DNA of 64,000 bases from Labia minor (taxonomy: Eukaryota > Arthropoda > Insecta > Dermaptera > Spongiphoridae), in assembly GCA_963082975.1 (NCBI GenBank), contig OY720344.1, positions 31,159,172 through 31,223,171 on the forward strand, in the 5' to 3' direction. The stretch's first letter is position 1. Each line of letters opens with the position of its first letter. A program made the position numbers and the translations under genes. Positions 12,801 to 26,300 of this stretch are shown here, in pieces. Under the pieces are notes generated by a model. That model did not search any database, was not told the DNA's origin, and saw only the letters and a program-made list of their open reading frames with translations.

Positions 12801-15800
12801 AATTTTATATTAAAAAAAAAAATAAATGACACAGTTAAAATATAACCTATTAATATTGCGAGGTATTTTATGGTTAGTACGATTCCACTTAACTTTTATC
12901 TTGATTTTTCTCGATCTACTTCTTATCGATCCCATAGACTCCAACTACAGAGAAATTCCCTTCCCAAACCTGGGACTCAAACCCGGGATCTTGAGGTTGA
13001 AAGACAAGCGTGTTTAAAAAAAAATAAAATCATAAATTGATATGGGGGTTTCAATATATCTATTTTCGTAAATACTATTTTATTTGCATGGGTTTGTGTG
13101 CATTGATAGCTATTAGCTAGGAGAGTCCAGATTGGATTTTTTTTACTAATGAGAAAAAATAGCGAATGCTGGCCTTTCATTGGCTGAAGCAAATGATCAC
13201 TCCTGACGGGGTGTTATTAAGAACCAGCGCTCTGACTGCCAGCGACAGATCTGACAACTACATAGCATTCCCGAGCGCCAATCAAATTTACTTTGAGCGG
13301 CCTCATAAGAACGACCTGCTGCCATTAAGAAAGAAATAGTTTTGTATATATATATATATATAATTGTGTTTTATATAAAAAAAGAATATACAATCTATAA
13401 TATTAAAACCAAAGAAGTCCTGCTGAAAAAATACTAAATTATGCATTCATTAATCTTTATTATTAATATAAGTAGAAAAAAAGTCCGCCGCTAGGTACTT
13501 TAAAAAAAGATATTTCTAAAACATACAACCCTTAAAAGAATGGCCTGTGAATATAACATAATATATAGTTCATAATTTGATAACAAAATATTAAAATAAA
13601 TATTTTTAATTTTATTTAATTTATAATATTTTGTATTTAAGGAAGCCATGTTCGGCGTTGCCCGGCGTCATTTTTTATAATTTTAAATTCCTATTTTAAA
13701 TTAATAAAAAACTAACAAAGATTATTTTTACCGAGGCTGAAACCTAAACAGATCGATTTTTCTTTATAAATATTATCTATGTGGTGTAATTTCTAAAAAC
13801 TCCTTCGAGCGGTTTAATATTTCGAAAATACAAATATATATATATATATATATATATAATATAATATAATAAGATAAGATATAGGGACTAGAGATTTATA
13901 CATGTTCTACATGATAATCAAGAAATAAAGAACAATTTTATTTTAATAGGTATATGCTCTTCCAAAAGTAGATTTGGATTTTTACTCATTCAACTTTTGT
14001 ATTGATTTCATAAATATTTCTTAAAGCGATAAATAAACAAAAAATACAATTCCTTAACTCCGAGGCTGGATTATAAAAATAGTTATTCCCTGCAGGCAGG
14101 CCTGGGTTGTCGGTTGATGAAGGGGTTGATGAGCCTCTTTCAGTTGCCACACCCAAATAAATGACATCCACAACGATGTTTGAATAAATGCTTAATATGA
14201 TCGATAATTGCTTATATTCATTCTTGAAAAATTAGTGATATTATAATCAAACATATTCTATATTAAATAATTTTTATATGTATATACATTAATTAATATA
14301 TAATATATACATAGATTTCCTGTATTATGGAAATCTAATATTTCAGTTATAATCTCTTTGTTTCATTTACTTATTTAAATATAAAATATTAAAATTAAAT
14401 ATTTAATATTGAAATTTCAAAGAAAAGATTCGATTTAAAGATTGATAAATCAGATATAGGAATCTTTTCAGAGTTTCTGGTTAATATCTGTTGACTTTAT
14501 GAACGAAGAAAAAATAAGAGAATATCTATTTGAAGTAGCTTATTTTAACACTTTATTTTTTAAATGTTTTAATTAAATGTATTTCATCGAATGAAAATTA
14601 TATCTAATAAATTAAACTTATTGAAAGATTCAAATGTTTACACAAAGAGTAATTTATTTCAAAAGATTTATAATAAATTTTAAATTTTATTTATTAAATA
14701 AGGGTGAGTATAATTTATAAAATTAATCTTAATTTAAGTAATTGAAAATAAAAAAAACTTTTTTTGATCGTTTTTAAGACAAAAATAATGTTTATTTAAT
14801 CATTAATTACTATAATTAAGTGATAAGTTATGTGTTACCATAGAACAGAGATATGCAAACTATGAAGGCGGGACGTTTGCCATCACTTAAACAATTTGTA
14901 AAAATTAATGTTTTTTATTAAAAAATAAAAAAAAATAGTGATTTTTTAAAATCAAATGTAACTTTTTCTTGTATTTATTGTTTTTTTTTATTATCATCGA
15001 TATGTTATACCGTCCAAAAAAGCTTCATAAAAATTATAAATAGCATGTCAAGGGGCTTAAGTTTTTACCTGGAAGTTTGCGCACCCGTGATATAAAGCAT
15101 AAAAATAAGAATATTAATTTTATTCATTAAATTAAAAATAAAATTCCGTAATTTATGAATATAAATAATAATAAATTACACTTTAATTTATTATTTTAGA
15201 CTATTTTCTATAACTAACGATAAAAATAACCAAATAAAAATATAAATGAACGTTTATAATGATTTTTTTTTAGTTCTTTGACTGATTTGAAAAATTTAAC
15301 AATTATCGAACGGGGAGTTTTTCGAAATCTCCATCAATTACGAACCATGTAAGATTTATTTATTTAATCGATTATATCTTTATTTAAATTGTTATTTCAA
15401 TAAAATAATTAAGTAAATGTTTTAGTTATATTATGAGAGCTCCGGATCTCCGTGTTTTACCTCCAGGAATTTTTGAAGGACTTGGCGATAGTTTCCGCTC
15501 ATTGTAAGTAAAAATATTTTATATTAATGTGCATAGATTTTGATTGGATACAATATATCCTCTTTTCTCTTTCTTTCTCTCTTTCTCTTTTCTTTTTCAA
15601 CTTCGTTTTGGTAATTAATACATTTTATCGTTTATAATAATTATATTAATATGAATTTAGTATTGTAATTAATAATATTTATGGTAAATTCAAATACTGT
15701 GATGAGAGTTCATACTAATTGATTGATTATATATATATTACATATGATACACTTATAAGATAATGCCAATTTTCTTAAATTACCCATTCGTCATAGATTT

Positions 15801-18800
15801 CCTCATACGATTAAAATCTCGTTAGACTGATAGATCGATTTATCAGATTTGATTATCATGTATAAAAGGGATTCAATTCAATTCACCCCAACTTCGAACT
15901 CTCTTACATAATCCATTCATTACGGAACATATTAAGTTCTTAGCATTATAAAGAAAAAGGATCAAATGTTTCTCTAAAATATTACTCCCTCTGTCCAAAA
16001 ATATGGTATACATTTGAATGTTATATATGTCCGAAAAAATGATATATATACATACACATTTTTATGATGATTTAACCGCCGTACCTATACGAACGTACGT
16101 AATACGTCTACTATATTATCTCGTTAAATTATATTTTATTTTTATAAAATAATTTATTATAATAAAATAAAAATGAATACTAAAAACTATTAATTTTTCC
16201 AGGATCATTTTGTTGCATACCTTTGCTGTAATTAACTCGATATTTTTCGTTATTATTGTTCCTTTCAGTCTATTCTTGGAACTCCTTTAAGGCCAGAGAC
16301 CAATTTTCCTTCAAAAAATTGTTTTTTACACGGATCGTAACGAGGCCTAGGCTACAGCTGCCATGAACATCACTTTTGTCATGAAACGTTTTCTTTTATA
16401 GCTTCTTTGAGGTTCTTCTTCATCCAGCATAATGTATCGCGAACGTTTTGATTGTGTTAAATAAAACCATTTTTCGTTAATGTGGACGTAATTGTACATA
16501 TCTTTAAAATATTTACATATCTGGTTTAACCTTGGACAAGCAAAACGCTAATCTAGCAACCTTATTTTGCTCTGTTAGATATATTAACAGCCGAAGAAAT
16601 GCGTTAAACGTAGTACCTCGCTTTAAAATATTATAAAGGGTTGACTTTGGGATACCAATAGCAACAAACTACGAATTCTTTCACGACGATTTAAAGGAAA
16701 ATTTTTAATTTTTGACAATTTTTCTGAATAATCCTTACTCTTTCTTCCGAATTTCTTCTTTTTTTTTGATGAAACATCTTCAGATGATTGGCCGGCACTA
16801 TACTGCTGCTTAACTATAATTTTGGAAAAAGTTAAACGATTCACCTCAAAATTAATAGCACCGCATTGCAATTTATCGCCTTTATTATACTGTAACACTT
16901 TTTACAGAATACCATTATCAAGGGTCAATAGTTTCGATATCGAACTTCTTCTACACACTTGATCACAATTTTCATTATAATTTGCCATTTTGCAATCACA
17001 TTATAATTTTAATACAATTCGTTGTTTTTTATCTGTCAATTCTTTTTAACATGGATAAGCTATTGCAGTACCATTTATTGTTTTCAGAAGTTCAACTAGT
17101 ACTTATATATCTATAAAAGAGAAAAACTGGAAATATTAATTGCATTCCTTAATACCAAAAAATGTATACCAGAGGGAGTATTTAAATTATAATTTAATTA
17201 AACAGAGGAAATAAATTGAATTGTTTTTTATTTTTTGTAAATAATATATTTAGTTTTGCTCATAAATTTACTTCACTATAGTGAAGCATCACTATTATTT
17301 CTTGATAAGATAAAACAATAAAGATCTATTAGAAAATAACAAAATCAAATATGTTGACGATTAAAAATGTTAGAAAGTAACTTGAAAAAAATATCAACTT
17401 TAATAAAAAATATAATTATATATATATATAAATTAGTGAGAATTACTCAAAATATTTTTTATATCAATATTATAAACATTCAAATTAACAAAAGATATGA
17501 TAATCCAATATCATTTTAAGTTCAAAAAGGTGATTCGTTCAAGAAAAGAGAGAAATGGCAATGAGGCGTTAATCCGAAATTTAGACGCATAAAACATTCT
17601 CTATCTCCTTTCTGAGCAGAAATGAAGAATAGAGAGAGAGAGAGATGGGTGGTAGGGGTAGGGATATGCTTTCATCTAATTTACTCATCCCTTTCAATTT
17701 TAATAAAATAGAACGAAATACAATGAAATTTTACTTCCTTTATCTTCTTTTAAATTTAAATTAAATTTATCAAAATTCAAATATATATTATCATAAACCC
17801 TTGAATATTTAGAAATGAAATTTAATTAATACCAATTATAATATTTATATAAGTTATAAATTATCAATGGTTAAAGTTGATAACCATTTCTATTAAAAGA
17901 TATTTCTATCACATTAAAATTCATTTGAAAAAATCTGGAGTGTCTCCACTCGACTATCTCGCAAATTTGAATTGGATTAAATAACATATATTAATTTAAA
18001 TTAAATTAAATTATAAATTAAAATTAATAAATAATGTTTATTAAACCAGCGCTGTGTTTGGCTCTATGTTAATGGCACCACTTCACGTGTTGGCGCGTGA
18101 GATTTGCAGTGTTAAAAAATTAATTCTGGTACTTTCAGCGATTCAATCAAGCTGAAATTCTATATATAGCAGTTTTATACAATTTTTAATCATGTGAAAA
18201 ATTATCAAACATATATCTTTATTTTTACGGTCACTTTAGAAGAAAAAAAATCAAAACGTTGTAGCTAATGACCCTCTTACGGTTGAGCTACATTTCTCAA
18301 AAGTTGATAGAAAACTATGAATTTTGAATAATGTCCATGTACCAAATTTCATCATTCTAGCTCAAACTGTTTTTGCGTAATCTTGTCTACATACATACAC
18401 ACATACATACACACACACACACAGAGACATTTTTCTCAACCTTAGTGAAAATGATTCAGGAACCATCAAAACTTATAAAAACATCAAAATCTCAACATCG
18501 AAAATTTTCGTGATCGCAATACTATCTCTGGCGAGATAGTAAAAATTGAAAAACAATTTATTTTTGGAAAATGATTCTAAGCGTTGCATGAAATTTTATA
18601 ATAAAATGTGTATTTTATCACCTTTCAGAAGAATAGTACATAGTGGATTACTTGTTGTTCCTGATATGACTGGCCTTCCTCGAAATATTATCATGCAAAT
18701 GATGTAAGTTTAAAAATTAATTGATATTTTAATTTCAAATGTAATCTTAATTTGCTTATATACTCAATAGCGAATCATCTCCCGGAAAGAGGAATTTCAA

Positions 18801-20333
18801 TAAATTATTATCTCATTTACCTACATGTTTCTTTGTTTCATGAATAATTCAATAATATATGAGATGTGAAATTCTTTTTTTTTTATTTTCTTTAATTTTA
18901 TTTTAGCTCTAAACCCGTCCCCCATATTAAATTTAAAAAATCTCTCTGCATAAATTTATACAATTCTATCATTTACTATAATTTCATTTGATTATTTTTA
19001 AATTGTTATTATTTAAAATTATTATAGTTAAAATTTCAATAAATGTATTCATAAGGGACAATATATTGTATTTTATAATAAGGAACAAAAATTCTTTGAA
19101 ATTGCATAAGAAAACTTGTATCTTTTAAAAACAAAAAGTTATAATAAATTTTCGATTCAAGTTAACATTATACCTAAGGGAATGTACTTTGTTTAATTAA
19201 TAAATATATTACTGTTAGAGAAATTATTAAAAAATAGGAAATTACAAATTATAAAATTTCCGAAACATACAATTCATTAAAACTTTAATTCTTGTATAAT
19301 TTCTGTGGATAAGTACAAGTGAAGAAAAAAGTTGAAGAAAGTTGATTAATATGTATATATTATTATATTCATAGAAAATTTATCTTTCTTATCAAATACA
19401 TCAACTTTAAATTTTTTTTATAATTTTTTATATACTTTTCATTTCATTTATTTGATTTTTAAAAATAATAATTAACACTCATTAATTAATATAACAAAAC
19501 AAAATTAATATTTAATTTCAATTAAAGAAATCATATCTCATTGAGTTATGATACTTACATATTTTCATTATTATTATTTTTTTGAAACAATATATATGCA
19601 TTAGATATCAAATTTCATTGATTTTATTCTATTATCTATTAAACTAATTTTTTATTTTTTTAGAGATTTAGAATCTAATAAAATCACCAAAATTGATTCT
19701 AATGCATTACGAGTTCGTGTTGACAGGCTGTAAGTATTTAATAGTATATATCTATACTTTATTTTTAATAAGTTAATATTAATAATCCTAGATATAGCAT
19801 ATATTTAATATAATGTTAATAATTAATAGAAATAGAATAATTTAGCTATTTAATTAATTACTTCACTATAAAATAAATAAATTTTACAAATAATTTTCAA
19901 TTATTTATATTTATTTTGTTTTTTAGTATTTTGGACTATAATAATATAACAAGTGTAAAGGGAAGTGCGTTCAATGGCTCGGAAATCGATAGGCTGTAAG
20001 TTAAGTTGAGATGACATCTCATTTAATTCGATTACAAATGTACGAAATTAACTGGGATTTTTTTTCTAGGAGCCTTAAAGGCAATCGTGGTCTCTCAGAT
20101 CTCTCCCTTCATGCCTTTGTTGGTTTATTGAACCTCAACACTTTGTAGGTATGATGATTTCCCAATCTATATAATAAATAAAACGATTAATAATTTTTAT
20201 TTTTATTTTTGAAAGAGATCTCTCTGAGACCAGTATTACATCTTTACCGACAGCAGGATTAGAGAAATTAACTTTACTTCGCCTTGAAAACACACCCTCA
20301 CTTAAAGTCATCCCTTCTGTTTACAGCTTCAAG
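9891..20333 (+). CDS. Lgr1: LGR1 ectodomain exons 1-9: signal peptide, Cys cap and LRRs
   Basis: Exon 1 encodes a hydrophobic signal peptide (about residues 1-22, ending near GCSG), then an N-terminal cap with clustered cysteines (CRCT, CTC, C near residue 73). Exons 2-8 each carry one leucine-rich repeat of about 22-26 residues and all end in phase 2, the exon-per-LRR layout known from vertebrate glycoprotein hormone receptors. Recognisable repeat cores are VFDHARIKILP, LTIIERGVFRNL, IDLESNKITKIDSNAL and LILDYNNITSV. Exon 9 (residues up to 289) switches to phase 0 and ends in IPSVYSFK. Confidence 0.9.
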
Positions 20334-23300
20334 GTAATCATCTCTACCTAAATTACATATTCCAATTTATAAATAATTTTTTTGTTTAGAATTATTAAAT
20401 ATAGTTAAAATCTTAAACTATATTTAATTTATTAATTTAATGTATTAGAATTGCTTTCTTATTGGTGGGGGGAGAGGGAGGAAGGAGAAAAAACAAAAAG
20501 ACTAATCTCTAAAAATATCTAGATTGTATTTAGAGAATAATGAATAAAAATAAATTTATATTTAATTATTTCTTGATGAATGATTGATGGTTGATTTCTG
20601 TGGAGCATGCTCTCTTCACGTTAAATGACAACTGAGGGGAATGTGTAGATAGATCAATGAGAACAATTAAGAAAACCACTCTACAAATTAATTATAAAAG
20701 ATAAAGACACATAATCAAATTTATTTTACATCACAAGAAAGTGGTTAGATTAAAAAATTACAAGAGTAAAATCGTTGAATTATATTATTACAATTTCTGA
20801 CCAATAACAATTATAAGATATAATTTTACCGTTCGGCGATATGAAGGAAAATATTGTTTCACACTAATTTTCACCTGTGGAGATTTTTACATATCTCCAC
20901 GAATCATGTATTTTATTATCAGAAAAAGTATTTTTAGCATGATGCTTGTCCGTCCGTCCGTTGTGTGTCTTTATAAATGTATTCAGGTTGAACGGATCAA
21001 CGGATTTTGATAAAATTTGGTATACTTAATTAATGCATCAGTAGCATGAATTCACCAACTTTTGGCGTATACCCGGAAACGGGAAGTGATAATTTCCAAA
21101 GTAATTAATTAATTTTATATTCATTGTCGGAAATTTTTCACTTAAAATATAGTAGTAGTTAATAATTGAGTAATTAAACTAAAAATAAAAACCAAGATAA
21201 TATAATTTAGTCTTTTTACCGACCGACGATAGTAAGGGAGGTATTGTTTTTCACACCAAATTTCACATGTGGAGATTTTTACATATCTCCACGAATCATG
21301 CATTTTCTTAACAGAAAAAAGTATTTTTAGCATGATGTCTGTCCGTCCGTCCGTCCGTATAGATGTGTACAGCCTGAACGGCTGAACGGATTTTGATGAA
21401 ATTTGGTATATATACTTAATGCATCAGTGGGATGAATTGATCAACTTTTGGTGCAAATCCGGAAACCGGAAGTGGTAGTATTAGCGATCGACGATAGGAA
21501 GGGAAGGGTTATTTTCATACCAAATTTCACATGAGGAGATTTTTTACATATCATCACGAATCATTCACTTTGCATTGATTTTATACTCGAGAAAAATCAT
21601 CTTTATTAGTTTTTTTTTCTAAATTTAAAATTATATGATGTCATCCAGCCATTCATGACGTCACAGCCTGGTCTTACATATATATTATAAATAAAATAAA
21701 ATTAAAAATATTTATGTTATATCCATATCTGTTTTTTATTACATTAATAGATATATTAAAATTATTTGAAAATGTTTCTGTAGCTGGAAATTAATTTATT
21801 TCAAACCGTCGGTCGGTTTGGACCTGGCCACAGGTCAACTTATTAATTCATGTTTAAAAAAATTTTTTTTATACTTTTTAAATATACCAGCTGGTCAGAG
21901 CGCCTTCGGCGCTCTTCACAGCTGGACGGGGGCTCCGCCCCCTGTACCCCCGAGTGGTACATCGTATTTAGTTATTATCCTTCGTGATTACATTCAATTT
22001 TTCTACATATTCAAATTTTACATTTTGTATATTAAGTTTAATTGCATTTCGAGTGATGTTTTGAAAAACTGTTTAGCGCCCCAAGTTGTTATAAAACAAA
22101 CAATTTTAGCTAGTATAATAAGATTAATCCAAGTAATATCGTCTATTTCTATTCACTCCTTATGGTAGCGGCCCAGTCGATGATGTTATATGGATCGTTA
22201 ATTAACCATTAACCATTCACCGAATCGCCATTCAAATAATAACATACAAACAGAAAAGTAGGCGTGTTAATATAAAATATATACCTGTTTCAGTAAAGAT
22301 ACGATGATCGTTATCGAAAATCTTCTAATTGCTCTGAAACAATTTTTAAAATTTTTAATGTTTGGATATGTGTTTATGCAATGAAAACAGATATCAGTAT
22401 AACAAATATATTTTTAATTTTATTGAATTTTTATAATATAAATAAATAAGATATAAGAAGCGGTGGCTTGATTGAAATTTATATACACTTTAATATTATT
22501 TTTTAATAAAAAGAGAATTTATTAAAAATTAAAAATAAAAAAAGAAGCCTATTTTAATAAAAAAATATAAAGATCTCCTTTTTATCATTTGTCTAAAAAA
22601 TCATATTTTAATTTTGATATAAAATATAGTTGTGTAGTGTCAAAAATGGAAAATTGAGCACTTGAGCAAAGCAGACTTCGGGTCGCCAAGGCCAAAAATG
22701 AGGTATTTTCACGCTTACCTTTTCGATGGTAGCATTCGTTTTCGTTTCAATTTCCGGCATTTTGAAAATCGTATGATTCCTTTTTGATTTTTTTTTCATC
22801 AGCTTCGGGGTCACCACTTGTTAATTTTTAATTAATAACAACAAAGATAATTTATTTATGCTTACACTTTTTATTTAAGCTAAAGCTTTGTACATATTAG
22901 CTTATAATAATGTTTACTAATACATCTCATTAATCAACAATTAACAATCTAATTAATTATATCAAAAAATATAAACAACTTAATATTTATGATGATAAAA
23001 ATAAAATTGATGAAACAAATCTTCTTTTAAACGTTGTGTGAAACAATTTCAAATAATTTAAATGTAAAACTATTAATGAAATTAAAAAATCAAATATATG
23101 AATATAATATATCTCACAGGCGGTGGTTGTGACGTCATCCATATATTATAAATTTAAATTAAGAAGAACTAATAAAGTTTCGTGAGATGTGATCAATAAA
23201 ACTCAATTTTTCTTTATAAATACTATCTCTGTTGTGAATTTCAAAAAAATCGTTAGAGCGGTTTTTGAGAACAATGAAACAAAGAAACAATTTTTACTCG

Positions 23301-26300
23301 TATAAGAAGATAAGATATATATCTATTTAAAATGTTTGCAAATTAAATAATTTATTTCAAATCGTCGGCCGGTTCTGTGCCTGGGCACAGTTCATTTTTA
23401 TTTATAAAAAATACACAGGCACACACTTCCATTTTGTTTGACTCAGAAACGTGTATTTATTTTGAAACTCTAAATTCACTTTAAATGAAAAGGAAATGAA
23501 TTCTCTTTGGCAAAAACTCTCTTGGGAAACCAATTTTTTTAATAAAAAGTTTAAATACAATCTTTCTTACAGAGAACAATTATTATTAAAACTTTTTATA
23601 AGAAACAATAGTAATGTTAATAACAATTTATTTTTACAATTCTTTCTGACAAAAAGAAGTAAAACTCTGTTTTATAATAATAATTTTTATTAATTCATGA
23701 ATATATATGGTATATATTTAAAAAATACAAAGAAATTTATTTTTGAAAACTTTTTTAAATAATATAGAATCAGTATAAATATATGTATATACAATTAACA
23801 CTCTATATAAGCAACTCATTAGAACCAATTTATGAAAAAATTTCTTATTAGGAAAAGTTGCTTATACGGAAAAATTGAATTTAAAGCATAAAAATATTAA
23901 TTAATTATTTAACAGATATTAACAGAAATTCTAGTAACTATTCTAATTAACAGAAATTAACTTCAATACTGGCAGCATAAAACACAAACATATTCCAATA
24001 AAAGATTTTTTTACAATTTGAGGTTATATTGTTGTGAACAGTTGTCAACTCAAATATTTAACTTTAAAAAAGTTAAAGTTGCTTATACAGAACAGTTAAA
24101 CTAAAAATAGTTGCTTGTATAGAGGTTGTTTATAAAGAATGTTGCTTATAGAGAGGTTGCCTATATAGAGCGATTACTGTATATATATATATAAAACAAT
24201 ATTTTAAATGAATATCATTTTTAAATAAATAGAAAAATCAAAAAGAAAGTATGTGTAATTAATTAACTTTCATAATGAAATTAGGAGAAAGTGGGGCAGA
24301 TTCATACATTAGGTATATCTGATGTTGGGCGTATATCAACAGAATATCTTATACGTGTATGTATAACTTATTTATCTGTGTAGTTGTTGACGTAGTATCG
24401 GTGTAAAACACGCGTCGATGTGACTCGCGGAACCTGATTCGGCCAGGCCTAAGTAATTTAAGAACCTCGCTATCATCGTCTTTTTCTAATAAAAGCTGGT
24501 CTTTGAATTGTTCTATTCTTTTTTATTTAAAAAATAATAGGGTCAAGTTTGTGAATTGATCTATAAAAAATTATATTTATGGTTGTCTTTCTTTGGCAAT
24601 ATTTTGATTTTAGTTTCTTGTGATGGATTAGGTACATTCATAAATGTTCGGAGCACATTCATACAGTATCCTAAATCAGCTAAGACAACTAAGTCCGCAA
24701 ACATTTCAAAATTCAACAAAGATCTATCTTTTTATAACAAACCTTTGACTTTTGTACATCCTATTCAAGTCGGTTATGCCGGTTATGTGTCCCATGATAA
24801 GTAGAATGGGTTCTATCAACCTTGTCTTGATTTTCATGTTTGGAGGCGCTACTTTTTACCAAGTAGCTTCCCAATATTGATCCCAGGGGCTGGGTGGACT
24901 CCGAACCAGAGAGATTTCTTTGACAGACCCGGGACTTAAACCCGGGACCACGAGGATGTGAATTAACGCCGTTAATCGCCATGTTGCGTAGCGCCTTCTA
25001 TAAAATACATAACATATTATTGTTGTTAAGATAATTCTCTTCAAGTTGATTAGTTTTTAAGTTGGTTCCCTTAGTTCCCCATAAAAAGAAAAATGTATAT
25101 TTATGTTATTCTCTTTTTATAATAACTATTTGGTCATAGAGACTATATTTTGGTTTCATGAACGTTTTGTTTTGCTACTTTGATTTTGATAAATAAATAA
25201 ACATTTCATGCACAGCTTGTCTATTTTTTCAAATGTATGAATTTGCCCCGCATTGGGTACATTCATACATTTTAAATTTTTTTTTAAGTGTTACAAGAAG
25301 TCGTACAAGTGTATTTAATTTTATGTTTTTAATATAACGTCAAATAGTAAGTAGAATCAGCCCCACTTTTCCCTCTATATGAAAAAAATAAATGTTTTGC
25401 TAATTTACTAATTTATAAATGATATAAAGATTGTTGCAATTCCATTTTAATATTTTGTTATTTGTTTGTTATTTTTAATATTAAAATTTTAATTTTTTAA
25501 AGTCGACTCACATATTGATTGTTTTTCTTTATTAATTTTATTGATGTATTCTAAAATGAATAAAAGGGTGTTCTGCAATTTTATTTTAATCTCTATTGCT
25601 GAATTAATATGAAAGGAAAAATATAATTTTGTTAACAAATAAATTCTATTTTCATTTCAAATTACTAAAAGAATATTTTATCTATCAAACTTAAATATTA
25701 AATTAAATACTAAATCATTGTATCCCTAGTGATATAATAATATATTATATAAATAGGTATATAGTATATATATTCAATTGCTAAAAGTGATTTCAATTAA
25801 AAAAGGATTTATCATAGCACACAGCTAATTGTCCATAGTTTATTTTGAGTTGCTCTTTTGGCCATTATTTATTTTTTAAATGAAGGGATATTTCGTTATA
25901 AATAACATTTTTTTTTAATATTTATCTCTATTAGAATTTCAGATTACTTATTTATATGCAAACAACTAAATCAACTTTTTTAATTTATTGATATGTACGC
26001 TCCAAAAAGTACTTTCTACTGAAATAAAAGATTTATATTTTTAAATTTTAAATATATCATTTTTATCCCAATATTTTATTTTACTAAGTAAGAAAATAAT
26101 TGTTTGTATCTTAGAACGAATACCTAAATAATGGTATTTGAAAATTGTCCTTGTTATTATTGTTCTTTGATTTAAATTAAAAACATAATATATACTATGG
26201 ATTAAGATTTTATGTTTCTTGATTAGAATATTAAATATTAATTTTCCGTTTTTTGATTCATATTTCAGATGTTAAGGGAGGCTTGGCTCACTTATTCTTT

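Noticed and set aside
22014-22168. Right part of the ORF 21818-22168 as a gene
   Set aside because: The ORF spans the family A right end and a reversed Helitron terminus; no protein similarity.
24900-24990. Possible functional tRNA gene in the CCCGGG-containing segments
   Set aside because: The same sequence occurs at 12865, 24765 and 36303 with a long shared non-tRNA body, so it is a SINE head.
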